From assembly GCA_003541895.1 (NCBI GenBank), contig DPLR01000159.1, positions 1 through 6,797 of the forward strand: a stretch of 6,797 bases of DNA. The letters run 5' to 3'. This document shows positions 1-6,797 of the stretch, piece after piece. This DNA is from Cytophagales bacterium. GTDB lineage: Bacteria; Bacteroidota; Bacteroidia; Cytophagales; Cyclobacteriaceae. Every line of letters begins with the position of its first letter. The stretch's first letter is position 1. The notes beneath the pieces are model-generated. The model had not been told where the DNA came from and searched no databases. It saw nothing but the letters and a program-made list of their open reading frames with translations. Position numbers and translations under genes: made by a program.

Positions 1-1
1 G

Positions 2-715
2 TTGTTTCACGGGTTTGGCCAAGATCATTCTGCCTTTGATTCATGGCTTAAGACTTTTGCAAATGAATTCACATTTTATTCATTCGATCTATTTTTTCAT
101 GGCAAAAGTGAATGGAGAACCAGTGGAATGCTTGAGAAAGAAGATTGGCAAAAGATTTTGACTTTATTCTTCGAAAAAGAAAATCTTTCGAACGTGATTG
201 TTGCAGGTTTCAGTTTGGGTGCTAAGTTTGCTCTAGCTACCATCGAACTATTTCCTGCACAAGTAAAAAAAGTGATTTTCATCGCACCCGATGGAATCAA
301 ATTAAATTTTTGGTACAAGGTCGCAACTTCCTTTTCGTTGGCGCGATTGGTTTTTAAAAAGTTTGTCACTTTTCCACAACCATTCTTTTGGCTTCTCAAG
401 ATTTTAGATTTCTTCAGGCTTACGAATAAATTTTTATTACGGTTTGCCCATTCGCAGATGAACACGATTGAAAAGAGGAAGAAAGTTTATAATTCATGGG
501 TTTATTTTAGAAGACTAAAATTCGACATTGAGTCACTTGCAGTTATCATAAACAAAAATCGAATTGAAATAACAATTATAATGGGTAGGTATGATAAAGT
601 AATTCCCTTGAGAAGGGTGGAGTTGTTTGTAAAGAAAATATCCCTGATGAAATTTCATATTTTAGAAACAGGGCACAATGATCTAATTGAACGTAGTAAA
701 ACTTTAATAAAGTAG
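2..715 (+). CDS. Alpha/beta-hydrolase fold protein, N-terminus cut by window edge
   Basis: Probable serine hydrolase of the alpha/beta-hydrolase superfamily; substrate unknown. Numbered from the first visible codon (237 residues), HGFGQ at 3-7 is the oxyanion-hole HG motif that follows strand beta3. GFSLG at 69-73 is the nucleophile elbow with Ser71, GRYD at 195-198 supplies the likely acid Asp198, and TGHND at 223-227 supplies His225, so the triad looks complete. In this family the HG motif normally lies about 20-30 residues from the N-terminus, so the true start is probably off the left edge; the TTG at position 2 encodes an internal Leu. The cap region (about 100-150) is very rich in Phe, Leu and Lys, which suggests a lipid-like substrate or membrane contact (inference). 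The TAG stop touches the ATG of the next gene, so the two are probably co-transcribed. The fold is near certain; the reaction (esterase, lipase, C-C hydrolase or other) cannot be told. Confidence 0.85.
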   Translation: MFHGFGQDHSAFDSWLKTFANEFTFYSFDLFFHGKSEWRTSGMLEKEDWQKILTLFFEKENLSNVIVAGFSLGAKFALATIELFPAQVKKVIFIAPDGIKLNFWYKVATSFSLARLVFKKFVTFPQPFFWLLKILDFFRLTNKFLLRFAHSQMNTIEKRKKVYNSWVYFRRLKFDIESLAVIINKNRIEITIIMGRYDKVIPLRRVELFVKKISLMKFHILETGHNDLIERSKTLIK

Positions 716-1099
716 ATGAAAGTCAGACTTATTTTATTATCGGTATTCACATTTTTTCTTGGCTTTTTGGCGGCAATGCATGCAGCTGTCAATAATCAAT
801 ACGATCCCTTTACTCTCAATTTTTGGTTTATACTTTTTTTGTTGGGATTAACTATAATAGGGGTTTCAATTTGGAATCATAAAACCTTTTCACTTGATTT
901 TAATACAATCAAAATTGATCAGCCGATCCAAGGTCAAACGAAGTACGATCTGAAACAACTGATCGAGTGGCAAGAAACGTGCTATAACATTCGAGGTAGA
1001 AAAAGAAAGAGTCTGATTTTATTTTTTGAGTTTGATCAATCATTGCGATTGACCAATGTTGATTTAGAGCGTGAATATAAATTATTTCAGATTATTTGA
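716..1099 (+). CDS. Small two-helix membrane protein of unknown function
   Basis: A 127-residue protein I do not recognise by name. Two hydrophobic segments, about residues 4-24 and 34-53, are joined by a short polar loop (NNQYDP) and predict a membrane hairpin. The remaining C-terminal part of about 70 residues is soluble, with alternating hydrophobic residues typical of beta strands, a basic turn (RGRKRK, about 93-98) and a helix-like end. This layout resembles small Bacteroidota proteins in which a membrane hairpin carries a PH-like domain, but that is a guess from pattern alone. The ATG directly follows the TAG of the hydrolase gene (TAGATG) and has no Shine-Dalgarno sequence, so translation is probably coupled to the upstream gene. 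The placement suggests a shared role with the hydrolase, perhaps at the inner membrane. The gene looks intact. Confidence 0.7.
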   Translation: MKVRLILLSVFTFFLGFLAAMHAAVNNQYDPFTLNFWFILFLLGLTIIGVSIWNHKTFSLDFNTIKIDQPIQGQTKYDLKQLIEWQETCYNIRGRKRKSLILFFEFDQSLRLTNVDLEREYKLFQII

Positions 1100-1150
1100 A
1101 AAATCACCATCAAAATAAAATTACATAGTTTGCTAGTAAGGTTTCTCAAA

Positions 1151-1957
1151 TCAAAATTTCAAATGATACCCTACACTGATACCAACGGGTGATGGTTCTG
1201 AACTGAATTGAGCTCCAGCATTTTTCCAATAATTATAATCGTTCGTAAACTCGCTCGACCTGAATGGAACGATCAATTGAAAATGCCAAAATGTATTTTC
1301 GTTTCTTCGCGGGTTTAAAATTATTCCTCCGGCTAAAGACGTTCCATAATAAATTTTCTGAAACGTATTTTGAATATAGATCACCGCATTATACCCATAC
1401 ATAAAACTTAAGGTGGGAACTACTTTTTTATCTGGAGCGAGACGAGCTATAGCACCAAAGTTATAGCCTACACCCGCCAAGGCATAGCCAACGGATCCAA
1501 AAACACCAATGTGTTTATCAGGGTAAAAGGAAAGCTTTGCACCAATACCACCATAATCCAAGCCAAGACCAAAGCCGATACTTCCAATCTTACCAACCTC
1601 CTCTTCATACGATTGCTGTTTATTTTCATTAGTTGTTTTTGGTGTATTGTAAACTTGAACTGGAGCTTTCGGTTTATTGGCTATTCTTACATTGCCTATA
1701 TAAATCTTAATTTCTGTTGCTAGGAGTTTTTCAAAAAGCTCTGGATTTTTTTCGCTTTCGAGTTTATCATCAAAACGAATGGAGTTAATTTCGGCTAACC
1801 CAAAGACTCCTGATTTGGTGGTCAATCCCGTTTCACTTGCTGAGATTAACTCCGTCCTGATTTTAACACTATCATTTAGAGTGATAAATGCTTTTTGCGC
1901 CTGCACATAAAATGCAAATGGTAAACTAAGAATCAACGATACGATAATCTTCTTCAT
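1151..1957 (-). CDS. Secreted protein, probable outer-membrane beta-barrel, function unknown
   Basis: A 268-residue protein not recognised by name. Residues 1-20 form a signal peptide (MKK, a hydrophobic core, then VQA before Gln21) with likely signal peptidase I cleavage after Ala20 and no lipobox Cys. Residues about 22-64 are a small beta-rich segment (TLNDSVKIRTELIS, then VFGLAEINSIRFDD). This resembles the N-terminal module of many Bacteroidota envelope proteins, in which a DSVKI/GxI-type strand pair ends in an EI..I.F strand. A polar linker rich in Asn, Gln, Lys and Thr follows (about 94-122). Residues about 125-268 alternate Gly/aromatic strands with turns and end in an aromatic-rich strand with a C-terminal Phe (GYHLKF), as in outer-membrane barrels; the length suits about 6-8 strands. 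It lies downstream of the efflux operon on the same strand, but a hairpin and a candidate promoter separate it, so it is probably transcribed on its own. A direct link to efflux is not shown. Confidence 0.75.
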   Translation of the reverse strand: MKKIIVSLILSLPFAFYVQAQKAFITLNDSVKIRTELISASETGLTTKSGVFGLAEINSIRFDDKLESEKNPELFEKLLATEIKIYIGNVRIANKPKAPVQVYNTPKTTNENKQQSYEEEVGKIGSIGFGLGLDYGGIGAKLSFYPDKHIGVFGSVGYALAGVGYNFGAIARLAPDKKVVPTLSFMYGYNAVIYIQNTFQKIYYGTSLAGGIILNPRRNENTFWHFQLIVPFRSSEFTNDYNYWKNAGAQFSSEPSPVGISVGYHLKF

Positions 1958-1965
1958 AATGAGGA

Positions 1966-2000
1966 CAAAGATATTTTATTTAAAATTATCGTAAACCAAA
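1966..2000 (-). promoter_or_regulatory. Candidate Bacteroidota-type promoter for the barrel protein gene
   Basis: Read on the minus strand, TTTG at 2000-1997 is followed after 23 nt by TATCTTTG at 1973-1966, which fits the Bacteroidota -33 TTTG and -7 TAnnTTTG elements. The spacing is a few bases longer than usual. The -7 box ends only 8 nt before the ATG, so a start at the normal distance would give an almost leaderless message. The location, between a terminator-like hairpin and the gene, supports the call. The motif is short and AT-rich, so chance remains possible. Confidence 0.35.
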
Positions 2001-2004
2001 TAAG

Positions 2005-2030
2005 AAGGCACTGAGTAAAATCAGTGCCTT
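2005..2030 (-). terminator. Hairpin terminator of the efflux operon
   Basis: A perfect 10-bp inverted repeat, AAGGCACTGA and TCAGTGCCTT, flanks a 6-nt loop. On the minus strand it begins 21 nt after the TAA stop of the RND pump gene and is followed by a T-rich run (CTTATTT), fitting an intrinsic terminator with an imperfect U-tract. On the plus strand it is followed by TTCT, so it could also stop transcripts arriving from the left. The position after the last gene of the operon is the strongest argument. Confidence 0.75.
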
Positions 2031-2051
2031 TCTATTGATTAAAAATAAAAA

Positions 2052-5000
2052 TTATTTGGACTCAAATTTTTTGCGATAAGCAATTTGAGTGATTACCACA
2101 TACAGCACGGGAACGATAAATATGGCCAATGTAGTTGCCGCTAACATTCCACCGAAAACCGTCCATCCAATAGTCTTTCTTGCTTCAGCACCTGCACCGC
2201 TTGAAAAAGCCAGAGGCAAAACACCAAAAATAAATGCAAGCGATGTCATTACAATTGGCCGCAAACGAAGACTCACCGCTTCTAATGTTGCTTGAATAAT
2301 TTCCATTCCTCTATCTACTCTTTCTTTGGCAAACTCCACAATCAGAATTGCATTTTTTGCAGCCAGACCGATGAGCGTGATCAAACCAATCTGTGCGTAA
2401 ATATTATTTGATAAGCTTGGTAGGAACGTTAACGTAAGGATAGAACCGAATGCTCCTATCGGCACTGCAAGCAAAACCGAAAATGGTACTGACCAACTTT
2501 CGTAAAGTGCAGCAAGAAATAGAAATACAAAGATGATCGAGATGGCGAATATGCCGATGATCATGTTTCCGGCTTTAACTTCTTCACGACTTAAACCTGC
2601 AAACTCATATCCATACCCAGCAGGCAAAGATTTTGAAGCAACTTCTTGTAGCGCTTGAATCGCTTGACCGCTACTGAATCCTGGTTTTGGTGTACCGTTA
2701 ATCTCAATGGATCTGAAAATATTGAAGTGCGAAACGAGCGAGGGAGCCTCAACTAATTTTGAAGTTACCAGACTTGTTAGCGGAATCATATCACCATGAC
2801 TATTTCGTACGTGGTATTTCCCTAAGTCTTCGAGTGAGCTACGCGATGTAGTGTCTGCTTGTGCCATCACACGAAAGTTTCGTCCATAAATATTGAAGTC
2901 GTTGACATAGCTACTTCCGAGCATGGTTGATAACGTTGAATAAACATCTGAAATTGAAACTCCGAGTTTCTTCGCTTTCTCACGATCAACGTTCACTTGA
3001 TAGCTTGGCGTTCTGGCGTTGAAGAAAGTATACGCCATACCAATTTCCGGACGCTTGTTTACTTCGGCAAGAAAGTTTCTGGCTACGCGTTCAAATTGTT
3101 GAATGTTATCTGTACTTGTCGTTTGCTGAAGTTCGAAAGTGAAGCCGGCTGTTTGACCGAGCCCGGGAATTGCCGGTGGAGCAATCGCGAGTACACGGGC
3201 TTCTTTAATGTCGGCCATCCGTTTTTGTACTTCGGCAATTACGCTTTGCACATGACCTTCTTTGCCTTCGCGTTGATCCCACGGTTTCAACAGCACAAAC
3301 AATGTTCCCACGTTTGATTTATTTGAAAAACTAATCACGTTCAAAGTAGCAATGCCACCCACGGTTTTGATGGCGGGAATACCTTCCAACTTTTTAGTGA
3401 TTCGTTTCAGCATCTCTACACTTCGCGTTGTGGAGGTAGCTTCGGGCATTTCATAGGTAATAAAAAATCTTCCCTCATCTTCTGTTGGTATGAACCCAGA
3501 TGGTTTGTTTGAGAATAGAAAATACAATCCAACAAAAACGCAAACCAAAACCACAAGCACCAGCCTGAACGATCTAATCCAAGCCCAAACTCCATTGGTA
3601 TACGAGTGAGTTACTTTTCCAAACCAAACATTGAATGAATGAAAGAAACGATCAAGGAAATTTTTCGGTGCATTTTCGTCAGAAGGTTTTAACATGATTG
3701 AGCAAAGCGCAGGTGTGAGCGACAACGCAACGAAAGCAGAAATCAAAACGGATATGGCAATTGTAATCGCAAATTGTTGATAGAGTCTCCCCACAATTCC
3801 AGGCACAAAACCAACCGGCACAAACACAGCTGCAAGGATCAGGGCAATGGCAACAACAGGAGCTGAGATTTCGCTCATTGCTTTTTTCGTTGCTTCAATA
3901 GGTGAAAGTTTTTCGTGATCCATATTATGTTGAACTGCCTCAACCACAACGATAGCATCGTCAACAACAATTCCAATGGCAAGTACAAAGGCAAAAAGAG
4001 TTAGCGTGTTGATGGTGAACCCTAAGAGAATAAAAAAGATGAACGTTCCTATCAATGAAACCGGAATAGCCAACACAGGAATCAAAGTAGCACGCCAGTT
4101 CTGTAAAAAGAGAAAGACTACAATAACTACTAGCAGTAATGCTTCTAAAAGTGTGTGCACTACTTCGTTGATTGAAACCTTCACAACTGTGGCTGTCTCT
4201 AAGGGAATTGTGTAGTCGATATCTTTCGGGAATGATTTTTTCAATTCGGCCAGTGCTTTAACAACGCCTTCATATGTTTCAAGCGCATTTGCACCGGGGG
4301 CTTGGTAAATCAATAGGAACGCTGCGGGTTTTCCATTGGCAAAAGCAGTGGTTGCTCCGTAATCAAATACACCAAGTTCAACGCGTGCCACATCTTTCAA
4401 ATAAACAATGCTTCCCGTGGCAGGAATGGTGCGTACAATAATATTTTCAAATTGATCTTTGGTATTGATGCGACTGTCAGTAAGTACTGTGTATTCAAAG
4501 CTTTGAACATTCGGTTGTGGTGTTCCACCAACGGTTCCTGCAGCAACCTGAAGATTCTGTTCTGCAAGCGCACTCAGTACGTCCGTAGTTGACAAGCCAA
4601 GGCTCGCCAGTTTTTCGGGCTTCAACCAAATACGCATTCCAAAGTCGGCACCGCGTGTAATTATATCACCAACGCCCTTCACCCGTTGCAATGCATCTTT
4701 TAAATAAATGTTGGTATAGTTTCCGATAAACCGAGCATCGTGTGTTCCGTTCGGTGAGTAAATAGCAAGAGCAACCATGATGCTTGGATTTCTCTTCCGC
4801 GTGGTTAATCCAAGTCGCTTCACAGCATCGGGCAATGCGGGTTGTGCTATGTTCACTCTATTTTGTACATCGAGCGTTGCAATGTTCACATCGGTCCCAA
4901 CATCAAACGTTACGGTGATGCTGCTTTGACCGCTGCTCGTACTATTACTCGACATATAAGACATGCCCGGAGAGCCGTTGATCTGAGCCTCCATAGCCGT

Positions 5001-5189
5001 GGTAGTAGTTTGTTCTACTGTTTGGGCATCGGCACCGGCGAAAATACCTGTAACACTTACGGTAGGAGGAGTGATGTCAGGATATTGAGCGATGGGCAAT
5101 GTTGTCATTGCGATTAGGCCAACTAAGACGATGACAACCGAAGTTACAATTGCTGTAACAGGCCGTTTGATAAATACATCTGCAATCAT
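2052..5189 (-). CDS. RND efflux pump inner-membrane transporter, AcrB/MexB-like (HAE1 family)
   Basis: Proton-driven inner-membrane pump of a tripartite efflux system. It forms a trimer that takes substrates from the periplasm or membrane and passes them to the outer-membrane channel. The 1045 residues match the usual family length. TM1 is about 10-30, the first porter/docking block about 35-335, TM2-TM6 about 343-498, TM7 about 541-560, the second porter/docking block about 565-870 and TM8-TM12 about 876-1036. The proton-relay residues are present: Asp410-Asp411 in GIVVDDAI (TM4), Lys945 in GLAAKNAI (TM10), and Arg975/Arg977 in RLRP with Thr982 in MTS (TM11). FIPTEDEG at 566-573 is also typical. 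The ATG is 21 nt after the adaptor stop, and the MIADVFIKRP start is canonical. The family is certain; the substrates (drugs, bile-like detergents, dyes or others) cannot be read from the sequence. The carboxylate pair and Lys argue for the HAE1 rather than the heavy-metal (HME) branch. Confidence 0.97.
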   Translation of the reverse strand: MIADVFIKRPVTAIVTSVVIVLVGLIAMTTLPIAQYPDITPPTVSVTGIFAGADAQTVEQTTTTAMEAQINGSPGMSYMSSNSTSSGQSSITVTFDVGTDVNIATLDVQNRVNIAQPALPDAVKRLGLTTRKRNPSIMVALAIYSPNGTHDARFIGNYTNIYLKDALQRVKGVGDIITRGADFGMRIWLKPEKLASLGLSTTDVLSALAEQNLQVAAGTVGGTPQPNVQSFEYTVLTDSRINTKDQFENIIVRTIPATGSIVYLKDVARVELGVFDYGATTAFANGKPAAFLLIYQAPGANALETYEGVVKALAELKKSFPKDIDYTIPLETATVVKVSINEVVHTLLEALLLVVIVVFLFLQNWRATLIPVLAIPVSLIGTFIFFILLGFTINTLTLFAFVLAIGIVVDDAIVVVEAVQHNMDHEKLSPIEATKKAMSEISAPVVAIALILAAVFVPVGFVPGIVGRLYQQFAITIAISVLISAFVALSLTPALCSIMLKPSDENAPKNFLDRFFHSFNVWFGKVTHSYTNGVWAWIRSFRLVLVVLVCVFVGLYFLFSNKPSGFIPTEDEGRFFITYEMPEATSTTRSVEMLKRITKKLEGIPAIKTVGGIATLNVISFSNKSNVGTLFVLLKPWDQREGKEGHVQSVIAEVQKRMADIKEARVLAIAPPAIPGLGQTAGFTFELQQTTSTDNIQQFERVARNFLAEVNKRPEIGMAYTFFNARTPSYQVNVDREKAKKLGVSISDVYSTLSTMLGSSYVNDFNIYGRNFRVMAQADTTSRSSLEDLGKYHVRNSHGDMIPLTSLVTSKLVEAPSLVSHFNIFRSIEINGTPKPGFSSGQAIQALQEVASKSLPAGYGYEFAGLSREEVKAGNMIIGIFAISIIFVFLFLAALYESWSVPFSVLLAVPIGAFGSILTLTFLPSLSNNIYAQIGLITLIGLAAKNAILIVEFAKERVDRGMEIIQATLEAVSLRLRPIVMTSLAFIFGVLPLAFSSGAGAEARKTIGWTVFGGMLAATTLAIFIVPVLYVVITQIAYRKKFESK

Positions 5190-5210
5190 GAATAGGCAGG
5201 ATTAAGATTT

Positions 5211-6332
5211 TTATTTTTTAACTTCAGTTGATGCGGGCTTCTCTGCGATCATTGAACCTTCGCGTAAATTTTGAACGCCCTCGGTTACAATCGTTTCTCC
5301 TTCTTGTAAACCACTTTTGATAATTACGTTGCGATCAACTTGTTTGCCAAGCATCACGCGCTGCTGTGTTACTTTGTTGCTGTCGGTCTTCACTTTGTAC
5401 ACAAGGAATTCTCCGAGCTGCTCGGTCACCGCTTTGTATGGGATAATGACAGAAGATTTTGGTGCATGATTTAATACGCGAAGCGTTCCAGCCATCCCTG
5501 GTCTCAACAGATTATCGGGATTGGGGAAAGTCACTCGCACTGTGATTGTGCCCGTTTGGGGATTCACTGCCCGATCAATAAAACTGATCGAACCAAACTG
5601 CGAATAGATTTCTCCATTAAAAGACAAAGAGAAAGTTGAATCCTTTGTTCCACTTTTTTTAAGAAGTTGTGTGTATTTAAAAATTTCTTTCTGATCGATC
5701 ACAAAATCTGCAGCAATGGGATTATCGGAAGAAATGGTGTTGAGCAATGTTTGGCCTGCCGACACAGCAGCACCCAGTTTCACTTGCGAAATCCCAATTG
5801 TTCCATCGAACGGAGCCGTGATCACTGTATAGCGCACATTGGTTTGAACACTTCGAACTGTTGCCTGCGCGGCTTCAACTTGTTTTTTTGCAGCTTCATA
5901 ATTGGCTTCAGCATTATCTACCTGTTGCTTCGCGATCGCATCGCGCTTATTCAATTCACGGTAGCGGTCAACATCTTTTTGGGCTTTAACCAAGTTGGCT
6001 TCTTGCACAGCCAAATTAGCTTGTGCTTGTTGATAGGAAGCTTCGTATTGTTGTTGATCGATCGTGTATAACTTGTCTCCTTTTTTGACATGAGCGCCCT
6101 CAGTGAAATAGAGACCGGTAACATATCCGTTTACTTGCGGACGTAACTCAACCTGATTGAGCGCCATAATGGTAGCTGGATATTCGTCATAATAACTTGT
6201 AGAAGCGGCTTCAATTTTTTGCGTTACCACAGCAACGGCTTGCGGGCCTTGCTGAATTTTGGGTTTGTTGCCGCAAGAAAAAATCAGCAGTGATAAGCTG
6301 AAGATTAAAATGTTTCGGATAGATTGTAACAT
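5211..6332 (-). CDS. RND efflux periplasmic adaptor lipoprotein (membrane-fusion protein), AcrA-like
   Basis: Periplasmic adaptor that seals the junction between the RND pump and the TolC-like channel. It has 373 residues, normal for the family. Residues 1-19 are a lipoprotein signal with lipobox IFSC and lipidated Cys20; no acidic surface-export signal follows (GNKPK), so anchoring in the inner membrane facing the periplasm is likely. The first biotinyl-lipoyl half motif is about 61-92 (VELRPQVNGYV, then EGAHVKKGDKL). An alpha-hairpin spans about 95-165 (Ala/Gln/Lys-rich heptads), and the second lipoyl half follows (ITAPFDGTIG, 171-180). Beta-barrel and membrane-proximal domains follow, with RPGMAGTLRVL and a late GLQEGETIVTEGV motif. 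The hairpin tip has RYRELNKRDAIA at 123-134, matching the channel-binding motif of AcrA except for Ala in place of Ser at 134. The ATG has an AT-rich upstream region without a Shine-Dalgarno sequence and is 23 nt after the channel gene stop. Confidence 0.96.
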   Translation of the reverse strand: MLQSIRNILIFSLSLLIFSCGNKPKIQQGPQAVAVVTQKIEAASTSYYDEYPATIMALNQVELRPQVNGYVTGLYFTEGAHVKKGDKLYTIDQQQYEASYQQAQANLAVQEANLVKAQKDVDRYRELNKRDAIAKQQVDNAEANYEAAKKQVEAAQATVRSVQTNVRYTVITAPFDGTIGISQVKLGAAVSAGQTLLNTISSDNPIAADFVIDQKEIFKYTQLLKKSGTKDSTFSLSFNGEIYSQFGSISFIDRAVNPQTGTITVRVTFPNPDNLLRPGMAGTLRVLNHAPKSSVIIPYKAVTEQLGEFLVYKVKTDSNKVTQQRVMLGKQVDRNVIIKSGLQEGETIVTEGVQNLREGSMIAEKPASTEVKK

Positions 6333-6355
6333 TATAAAATGAATTTGTTGGTTGA

Positions 6356-6797
6356 TTAGTAATTGATTTGACCTAGCGCTTTTTGAAGATCGATTTTACT
6401 TGCGAGTACGGCATACAATGCGTTGAAGTAATTGATTCGCGCGTTGCGAAAATCAGTTTCTGCCGTGATCACTTCCAAATAATTTTTCACGCCCGATTTG
6501 TATTGCAAGTGGATAACTTCATATACCTCTTTGGCTAATTCAACATTTTGTTTTAGTGCAAGATAACTTATGAGGTTTGCCTTATAGGCAGCAAGCGCCT
6601 GCTGATATTGAGAACTCATCGTGCTTTTTAAATTGGTTATATCCCAATCGAGCCTTCTCAAGTTCCATTTCTGCTGGCGAATGTTGGCAGAACGTTTTCC
6701 TCCTTGAAAAAGGGGTAGGGTCAAAGAAGCTCCAAAATAGGAGTTTGGGTAAGCCTTATTGTACAGATCACTTAAATTATTGTTGTAATAATAATTG
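6356..6797 (-). CDS. TolC/OprM-like outer-membrane efflux channel, C-terminal part
   Basis: Outer-membrane factor that completes the tripartite pump. Only about 146 C-terminal residues are in the window. The frame stays open to the right edge, so the 5' end of the gene lies outside; a TTG at 6724-6722 inside the frame is an internal Leu codon, not a start. The visible part opens with NSYFGASLTLPLFQGGKRSA, the strand pattern (S-L-x-L-P-L-F-x-G-G) typical of the second beta-hairpin of the family. It is followed by a long amphipathic helical stretch (QQALAAYKANLI, then NVELAKEVYEVIHLQYKSG) and the usual V-x-N-Y-L-E-V-I-T-A-E helix start. The end (KIDLQKALGQINY) is a normal family C-terminus. The full family length is about 400-480 residues. 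As first gene of the trio, it should lie next to the operon promoter, which is not visible here. Confidence 0.93.
   Translation of the reverse strand, partial: NYYYNNNLSDLYNKAYPNSYFGASLTLPLFQGGKRSANIRQQKWNLRRLDWDITNLKSTMSSQYQQALAAYKANLISYLALKQNVELAKEVYEVIHLQYKSGVKNYLEVITAETDFRNARINYFNALYAVLASKIDLQKALGQINY

Noticed and set aside
97..465. Open frame of 122 codons on the minus strand inside the hydrolase gene
   Set aside because: It lies antisense to a gene with a complete catalytic triad and its translation shows no recognisable motif; it is a shadow frame.
701..713. 13-nt palindrome ACTTTAATAAAGT just before the small membrane protein gene
   Set aside because: It is AT-only except for two pairs, lies inside the end of the hydrolase coding region, and is too weak to call an operator or hairpin.
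1100..1150. Possible terminator between the convergent genes
   Set aside because: I found no inverted repeat followed by a T-run on either strand; the region is only AT-rich.
1511..1723. Plus-strand open frame of 70 codons opposite the barrel protein gene
   Set aside because: It is antisense to a gene with a clear signal peptide and barrel pattern; nothing supports it as a gene.
2997..3317. Plus-strand open frame of 106 codons within the pump gene, and similar ones at 2089-2295, 3976-4215, 4842-5117 and 5667-6071
   Set aside because: All lie opposite well-conserved efflux genes and have no family features.
6722..6724. TTG as the start of the channel gene
   Set aside because: The frame continues without a stop to the window edge, and the upstream codons encode the conserved YFGAS part of the family strand; the TTG is an internal Leu.
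2052..6797. Efflux operon as a novel system
   Set aside because: All three components fit the well-known RND tripartite efflux design in size, order and key residues.

Overview
The window most likely comes from a Bacteroidota genome, probably Cytophagales-like. The base composition is moderately AT-rich. None of the four gene starts visible in the window has a Shine-Dalgarno sequence. One intergenic region carries a TAnnTTTG element, the -7 box known from Bacteroidota promoters. The efflux genes are ordered outer-membrane channel, then adaptor lipoprotein, then RND pump, a layout common in that phylum. The assignment is inferred from these traits, not from a database match.

Plus strand, left (2-1099): the 3' part of an alpha/beta-hydrolase gene, whose N-terminus lies off the left edge, is followed with no gap (TAG then ATG) by a gene for a small protein with two predicted membrane helices. 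The two are very probably co-transcribed. A gap of about 50 bp without a clear terminator separates them from a convergent gene.

Minus strand, middle (1151-2030): a secreted 268-residue protein looks like a small outer-membrane beta-barrel with an N-terminal beta-rich domain. It appears to have its own promoter, which lies just beyond a perfect 10-bp hairpin that probably terminates the efflux operon upstream of it.

Minus strand, right (2052-6797): a tripartite RND multidrug-type efflux operon. In transcription order it encodes a TolC-like outer-membrane factor (5' end off the right edge), a membrane-fusion lipoprotein and an HAE1-family RND pump, separated by 23 and 21 nt. The three products should form one inner membrane-periplasm-outer membrane conduit driven by the proton gradient. 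The catalytic proton-relay residues are present. No transcriptional regulator is visible; if there is one, it lies off the right edge.

I see no mobile element, CRISPR array, tRNA or rRNA, and no convincing undescribed system. The least understood items are the hydrolase/small membrane protein pair and the 268-residue barrel protein.
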